NCBI RefSeq assembly: GCF_025685425.1
Contig: NZ_JAGTAS010000022.1
Location: forward strand, 62,001-126,000
Reading direction: 5' to 3'
Source: Terriglobus albidus
GTDB taxonomy: Bacteria; Acidobacteriota; Terriglobia; Terriglobales; Acidobacteriaceae
Length of the DNA: 64,000 bases
Shown: piece by piece, positions 60,005 to 64,000 of the stretch
How the letters are laid out: each line of letters opens with the position of its first letter
Numbering within the stretch: the first letter of the stretch is position 1
The notes under the pieces: generated by a model
The model's input: the letters and a program-made list of their open reading frames with translations, nothing else
What the model was told of the DNA's origin: nothing
Database searches by the model: none
Translations under genes and position numbers: made by a program

Positions 60005-61219
60005 CTACGCCCGTTTGCGGCGGAGTACAACCTCGGTCATTCCAATCTCCGGACGGTCTTCCGCCAGAATAGCCGCCCGCTCCAAAACATGTCCTAATTC
60101 ACGGACATTTCCAGGCCAGTCGTATCCCTGGAAGATCTCCAGAGCTGCCGGAGAGAGGCGTTTCTGCGGCATTGTTTCGCCAAGCTTATTGAGGATATGC
60201 GTCGCCAGCAGCGGGATGTCCTCCGCCCGCTCGCGCAATGCAGGAATGACCACAGGGAAAACTGCCAGCCGATGGTAGAGGTCCAGCCGGAAAGCCCGTT
60301 CCTGGCTCAGCCGCTCGAGATCGCGGTGGGTTGCCGCGATCACGCGCACATCGACCCGAACGGTCTCGTTGTCACCAACCCGTTGCAGTTCCCCATTCTC
60401 CAGAAAACGCAACATCTTGGCCTGCAACGGTAGCGGCATCTCCCCAATTTCATCCAGAAACAGGGTGCCGCCATTCGCCGCCTCGATGCGGCCGGTGCGT
60501 GACTGTACTGCACCGGTAAAAGCGCCGCGGGTGTGCCCGAAGAGTTCCGCTTCCAGCAGAGCCTCCGGAATGGCGGCGCAGTTCAAGGTCACAAATGGCT
60601 TCTGGGCGCGAGGACTGAGCCGGTGGATTGCCCTTGAAACCACCTCTTTACCCGTCCCCGTCTCTCCTTCAATCAGGACGGTCGTATCGCGTGGAGCGAC
60701 CAGGCGAACCATGCGAGCAAGCTCGCGCATGCCCGCGCTATTGCCGATCATTCCCGGTAACAAGGCTGCATCCACGGGAAGCTCGGCGGGAACAATCACG
60801 GGGACGGAAACCGTAGGCTCCCGCTCGATGCTCGAATGCGCTGGCTCCGGCGTGACCACAATATCTTCTTCTGCGGTACGCAGGACATGCAACAACTCGT
60901 GCCGCCTCGGGCTTCGCGGTCCGTCTCCAACCGGTACACCATCGGCGCGCAGAATATCGACCGATGGAAATGCCTGGCGCACCCAGGCAATAAATCCATC
61001 CACTTCCAGATCCGGCAGCCAGTTGTCGACAATAAGCGCTTCCGGAATACGCTGTTCCATGCTCGCCATGGCCTCAGCGCCGCCGGAAGCGGCCTCTACC
61101 TGCCAACGCAGGCCCTCAAGCGATGTAATCCATCGAAAACGCCGGTCTCCGTCCGCACTGACGACAACGGCGTGACGAACGGATACTGGTCCGTTCGTCA
61201 CCCTGGTTTCAAATGGCAT
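60005..61219 (-). CDS. Sigma-54-dependent activator with degenerate receiver and no DNA-binding domain
   Basis: A 404-residue protein. Residues 14-115 resemble a receiver: the phospho-acceptor Asp 65 is kept (IVDNWLP) but the acidic pair after the first strand is changed (VVVSAD) and the conserved Lys is not found. Residues 157-385 are an AAA+ domain with Walker A GETGTGKE (185-192), GAFTGA (232-237) and Walker B TLFLDEIGE. It ends 19 residues after the AAA+ domain (VVLRRKRA), without the usual Fis-type helix-turn-helix. FlgR of Helicobacter likewise lacks this domain. Next to flgB, so a flagellar activator is likely. The start overlaps the upstream stop (TAATG). Confidence 0.88.
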   Translation of the reverse strand: MPFETRVTNGPVSVRHAVVVSADGDRRFRWITSLEGLRWQVEAASGGAEAMASMEQRIPEALIVDNWLPDLEVDGFIAWVRQAFPSVDILRADGVPVGDGPRSPRRHELLHVLRTAEEDIVVTPEPAHSSIEREPTVSVPVIVPAELPVDAALLPGMIGNSAGMRELARMVRLVAPRDTTVLIEGETGTGKEVVSRAIHRLSPRAQKPFVTLNCAAIPEALLEAELFGHTRGAFTGAVQSRTGRIEAANGGTLFLDEIGEMPLPLQAKMLRFLENGELQRVGDNETVRVDVRVIAATHRDLERLSQERAFRLDLYHRLAVFPVVIPALRERAEDIPLLATHILNKLGETMPQKRLSPAALEIFQGYDWPGNVRELGHVLERAAILAEDRPEIGMTEVVLRRKRA

Positions 61220-61458
61220 TATTTTAGGTCCCCTGGTCCGTCTTGCATCGCTTCTCGAAGCTGCTGTCGCATCCGCATGGCGATGCCATTCAACCGTTCG
61301 CATTCCGTCAGACTGTCGGCTATCGCGCGACGCATGCCTTCCTCGTCGCCTTCCATCTCTGCCAACTCCAAACGGCACTGCAATGCCGTCAGCGGTTGGC
61401 ACAGGTCATGCAGCATCACGCTCAGTTCCTGTACCTGTTCACGATCCATAGTTGTCAC
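61219..61458 (-). CDS. Small histidine-kinase DHp-like protein without ATPase domain
   Basis: A 79-residue protein predicted as two helices (about 5-36 and 40-70) separated by a GDEEG turn. Helix 1 contains MLHDLCQPLTALQCRLELAE, closely like the H-box of HisKA kinases (His 17 would be the phospho-acceptor). No catalytic ATPase domain follows. It sits between two response-regulator genes, overlapping both (GTGA and TAATG), so it may be a phosphotransfer or inhibitory partner. GTG at 61458 and ATG at 61449 are both possible starts. Confidence 0.7.
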   Translation of the reverse strand: MTTMDREQVQELSVMLHDLCQPLTALQCRLELAEMEGDEEGMRRAIADSLTECERLNGIAMRMRQQLREAMQDGPGDLK

Positions 61459-62216
61459 GCGTGTCGCAATATCCGTGTTGTACTACCCGCGGCTACGCTC
61501 TGTGAACCCGATTTTTCCGGGAGGCCACCCGGAAACGACATGCTCCGCAACCGGTAGCCCTCGCCCCGAACCGTTTCAATCAACGCGGCGCCATCTGACA
61601 CACCCTGTACAGTCAGCTTTCGGCGCAGATAGTTGATATATACGTCTACGACATTTGTGCCAGTATGCGACGTTGTCCGCCATACACCATTCAAAAGTTG
61701 CGCACGGGAAACGGCTTTCCCCTTGTGAAGCAACAGGTACTCGAGCAGCGCATATTCCTTCGAGGTCAGCTCTACTTCCACGTCGGCTACACGCACCTGA
61801 CGGAGCATACGGTTCACTTCCAGGACGCCGTACTTCAGAAGCTGATCCGGTACGTGCTTCTTACGGCGCATCACAGCACGACAGCGTGCTGTTAGTTCAT
61901 GGAAGCTAAATGGTTTAAGTAGATAATCGTCGGCTCCGAGATCCAGACAGCGGACCCGCTCTTCAACCTGAGTCCGCCCCGTCAGTACGAGTACGGAGGT
62001 ATGGGGCATCCTGCGGTGTACTTCTTCAAGCAGTTGAGCTCCATCCATTTTGGGCAAACTCAGATCCAGAACGACAAGTTCCGGATTTTCTTCCATCGCG
62101 TGATGGAGTGCGGCTTCTCCATCCTGTAACCACTCGACTTGATGACCTTCTTTTTCGAGTCCCTTCTTCAAGAGCATTCCAAGGGCTTTATCGTCTTCCA
62201 CCAGCAGAATTCCCAT
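61455..62216 (-). CDS. OmpR/PhoB-type response regulator
   Basis: A 253-residue two-domain regulator. The receiver is canonical: Asp 8/9 (VEDD), phospho-Asp 51 (VVLDLSLPKMDG), Thr 79, Lys 101 (LLKPFSF). The C-terminal winged helix has VELTSKEYALLEYLLLHKGK and NVVDVYINYLRRKL, then IETVRGEGYRL. GGAG lies 6 bases before the ATG at 62214-62216. No conventional sensor kinase is adjacent. Its C-terminus has a poorly conserved tail of about 35 residues. Confidence 0.93.
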   Translation of the reverse strand: MGILLVEDDKALGMLLKKGLEKEGHQVEWLQDGEAALHHAMEENPELVVLDLSLPKMDGAQLLEEVHRRMPHTSVLVLTGRTQVEERVRCLDLGADDYLLKPFSFHELTARCRAVMRRKKHVPDQLLKYGVLEVNRMLRQVRVADVEVELTSKEYALLEYLLLHKGKAVSRAQLLNGVWRTTSHTGTNVVDVYINYLRRKLTVQGVSDGAALIETVRGEGYRLRSMSFPGGLPEKSGSQSVAAGSTTRILRHA

Positions 62217-62397
62217 TTGTTTCTCCAATTCACTGACTAACCTTGCGAAGCGAAAAATTGAAAGTTCCGACTCTTGCGTTCGTTCACGTCTTTTCGAGTA
62301 AGACTTATGTACATACCTTGATTCGTGCACATAGGTAACCGCAAGCCTGCGTTACCAGGACTTTTTTACCGCAGCCCCAAAACGGGAATCTAAAGGG

Positions 62398-62410
62398 AAC
62401 TTAGCAAGTT
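62398..62410. promoter_or_regulatory. Palindrome in the lexA upstream region
   Basis: AACTTAGCAAGTT is a perfect 5-bp inverted repeat with a 3-base centre, flanked by G-rich/C-rich bases (GGG and ACC). It could be an operator of either divergent gene; no factor is assigned. Confidence 0.35.
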
Positions 62411-62436
62411 ACCTCCCTAACGTCTTCCCTCTTGCG

Positions 62437-62451
62437 ATTCGCCTTTTATTC
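62437..62451 (+). promoter_or_regulatory. Candidate LexA operator before lexA
   Basis: ATTCGCCTTTTATTC is a direct repeat ATTC-N7-ATTC ending 6 bases before the lexA ATG, like the direct-repeat GTTC-N7-GTTC LexA boxes of alphaproteobacteria. A similar 15-mer precedes uvrB (12022-12036). Autorepression would fit. Confidence 0.4.
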
Positions 62452-62457
62452 GCTAAA

Positions 62458-63066
62458 ATGTCAGACATGGCGATCACCCGGCGGCAAAAGGACGTTCTCG
62501 ACTTCCTCACCTCATTCACGCAGCGTTGCGGATATTCCCCTTCGTATGAGGAGATCGCCAGCGGTCTCGGCGTCAATTCGCTTGCCACCGTGCACAAGCA
62601 CATCACGAACCTGCAGAACAAAGGTTTGTTGCAGCGTGCGCATAATCGCAGCCGTTCGATCGATGTTCTGCCGGCACGCTCCAAGAAGGGTACCGACCGC
62701 CTGCCACTGCTTGGCCGCATTGCCGCTGGGCGGCCGGTGGAAGCCGTTGAAACAGCTGAAACGATCTCTCTCAGCGATATTCTTGGCAACCGGGAGGTCT
62801 TCGCCCTTGAGGTCCGTGGCGATTCCATGCGGGACGAACATATCGTCTCCGGCGACTATGTTTTGGTTGAGCGTACCCGCACTGCCCGGGAGGGCGAAAT
62901 TGTCGTTGCTTTAGTTGACGGCACAGATGCCACACTCAAGCGGTTTTACCGGGAAGGCAGCATGATTCGCCTGCAGCCCTCAAACTCCGAGATGGCGCCA
63001 ATCTTCGCCCCGGCAGCCGCGGTAACGATCCAGGGAAAGGTTCTGGGAGTGTTGCGGAAGTACTAG
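62458..63066 (+). CDS. lexA: SOS repressor LexA
   Basis: A 202-residue repressor-protease. The N-terminal winged helix (ITRRQKDVLDFLTSF; PSYEEIASGLGVNSLATVHK) binds DNA. The cleavage site is Ala 90-Gly 91 in RIAAGRPVEA; the catalytic Ser 123 is in RGDSMRDEHI and Lys 161 in ATLKRFYREG. Length is standard. The ATG at 62458 is used; an in-frame ATG three codons later is possible. Confidence 0.96.
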   Translation: MSDMAITRRQKDVLDFLTSFTQRCGYSPSYEEIASGLGVNSLATVHKHITNLQNKGLLQRAHNRSRSIDVLPARSKKGTDRLPLLGRIAAGRPVEAVETAETISLSDILGNREVFALEVRGDSMRDEHIVSGDYVLVERTRTAREGEIVVALVDGTDATLKRFYREGSMIRLQPSNSEMAPIFAPAAAVTIQGKVLGVLRKY

Positions 63067-63179
63067 GCCTGCCATCAACTCCTGCGAGGCAGCCTGAGGT
63101 CGCCTGACTTTCAGGGAACCAACCTCCTCCATCGTGCGTACTCTCCTCCGTAACCACCCACCGGAGGATCAGGAGTACC

Positions 63180-64000
63180 ATGGCCACACCCCGCAAATCC
63201 AAGCGCAAACTGTATATCTGGGGCGGCATTGCCGTCGTCGTCCTGGCCGCCGGCCTTACGTTTGCCATCAAGGCCTCCGGCTCCAGCTCGAAGATTGATG
63301 CTTCCCAGTTGTCGAAGGTGGAACGCGGCGACATCGCTCGCTCCGTAGTTGCCACTGGTAAGGTTCAGCCCATCCTCAAAGTCGAGGTCAAATCAAAGGC
63401 TTCCGGCATCGTCACAAAGCTTTTTGCCGATATCAATCAACCGGTTAAGGTCGGCCAGCCTCTTGCCCAGCTTGACCAACAGGAACTGCTCGATCAGGTT
63501 GCCGCCCAGAAGGCGCAACTGACCGCTGCGGAGTCCAATGCCAGAGCCGCCGCCGCCGCAATTGAGTTGGATAAGGTGAACGCCCAGGCCCCCGACCTGC
63601 CCAACTTCAAAAACACCTATGAACGCGCGCTTGCGATGTCCAAGCAAGGAGTCGTCAGCCAGCAGGCGCTGGATGACGCGCAGCAAAAATACGCCGCCGC
63701 CGCCAATGCGCGGGATAAGGCTCTCGCCCAGATCGCCGTTGACACCGCCAAATTGCATCAGGCGGAGGCACAGGTAGCTCAGGCGCAGGCATCACTCAAA
63801 CAGCTTGAAGAACAGCTTAGCTACACCAACATCGTCTCCCCGATCGATGGCATCATCCTCTCCCGGGACGTAGAGCTGGGCAATGCCGTCAGCTCCATTC
63901 TTGTGATGGGATCCACCGCAACCCTGGTCATGACTCTGGGAGACACCACCCAGGTCTACGTGCAAGGCAAGGTCGATGAGAGCGATATCGGCAAGGTCTA
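63180..64000 (+). CDS. RND/MacA-type periplasmic adaptor (HlyD family), N-terminal part
   Basis: The gene starts at an ATG (63180-63182) preceded by CAGGAGTACC and runs off the window, so about 273 residues are visible. A single N-terminal helix (LYIWGGIAVVVLAAGLTFAI) is followed by the biotinyl-lipoyl half-motif (VVATGKVQPILKVEVKSKAS), a long coiled-coil hairpin (VAAQKAQLTAAESNARAAAA to about 200) and the return strand (LSYTNIVSPIDGIILSRDVE). The family links inner-membrane pumps to a TolC-type duct. The pump gene is presumably beyond the window. Confidence 0.9.
   Translation, partial: MATPRKSKRKLYIWGGIAVVVLAAGLTFAIKASGSSSKIDASQLSKVERGDIARSVVATGKVQPILKVEVKSKASGIVTKLFADINQPVKVGQPLAQLDQQELLDQVAAQKAQLTAAESNARAAAAAIELDKVNAQAPDLPNFKNTYERALAMSKQGVVSQQALDDAQQKYAAAANARDKALAQIAVDTAKLHQAEAQVAQAQASLKQLEEQLSYTNIVSPIDGIILSRDVELGNAVSSILVMGSTATLVMTLGDTTQVYVQGKVDESDIGKV

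Larger units (their letters stand above)
62217..62457. other. Divergent promoter region, response regulator / lexA
   Basis: About 240 bp that must carry both promoters. It contains a palindrome AACTT-AGC-AAGTT at 62398-62410 and the ATTC-N7-ATTC direct repeat at 62437-62451. No gene is seen. Confidence 0.6.

Noticed and set aside
1-64000. CRISPR arrays, tRNA or rRNA genes, prophage or integrase genes
   Set aside because: I found no regularly spaced direct repeats, no tRNA cloverleaf or rRNA segment that I could recognise, and no phage or transposase gene by eye; a dedicated RNA search was not possible.

Overview
The window comes from an acidobacterium, most likely subdivision 1 (Terriglobales, Acidobacteriaceae: the Terriglobus, Granulicella and Edaphobacter neighbourhood). 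This is inferred from the gene types (HpnJ-type hopanoid radical SAM enzyme, HpnC-HpnD-HpnE squalene pathway, a very large carboxypeptidase-domain TonB-dependent receptor), the moderately high G+C, and a family of short intergenic repeats. I ran no database search.

Left part (1-34,600) is chromosomal housekeeping and metabolism. It holds the start of an ATP synthase operon on the minus strand (atpZ, atpI, atpB, start of atpE); lysS; a YmdB-type phosphodiesterase; a TolC-family outer-membrane protein; hpnJ followed by EmrE-like small transporters; an MFS exporter; a YiaK-type reductase; uvrB; a fused pabB-pabC; a glycosyltransferase; a TonB-dependent receptor; and a tightly overlapping minus-strand operon of a zinc alcohol dehydrogenase with hpnC, hpnD and hpnE, which makes squalene. 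Then come mlaE and mlaF, a TIGR01777 epimerase, a dienelactone hydrolase-like enzyme, a DMT permease, the rpsO-pnp pair, and a GH10 xylanase with Tat-like and lipoprotein signals.

Middle and right part (34,586-59,703) is a nearly continuous minus-strand flagellar cluster. One block runs flgB, flgC, fliE, fliF, fliG, fliH, fliI, fliJ, fliK, flgD, flgE, fliL, fliO, fliP, fliQ, fliR, flhB, flhA, fliA, fliN and a MshEN-domain protein. After a strong terminator a second block runs flgF, flgG, flgA, flgH, flgI, flgJ, flgM, flgK, flgL. It supplies the basal body, export gate, hook, sigma-28 and its anti-sigma factor. fliM, flhF, flhG, motA/motB, fliC, fliD and fliS are not in the window. Upstream sits a regulatory operon: a canonical OmpR-type response regulator, a 79-residue protein resembling an isolated histidine-kinase dimerisation/phosphoacceptor helix pair, and a sigma-54 activator with a degenerate receiver and no DNA-binding domain. 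Divergent lexA and the start of an RND-type membrane-fusion protein close the window.

The most notable non-genic signal is a dispersed element of about 115 bp with terminal inverted repeats, bounded by TA dinucleotides (MITE-like), present in about six copies. In two places its first bases form the stop codon of the upstream gene. The most notable possible new system is the three-gene regulatory operon at 60,005-62,216.
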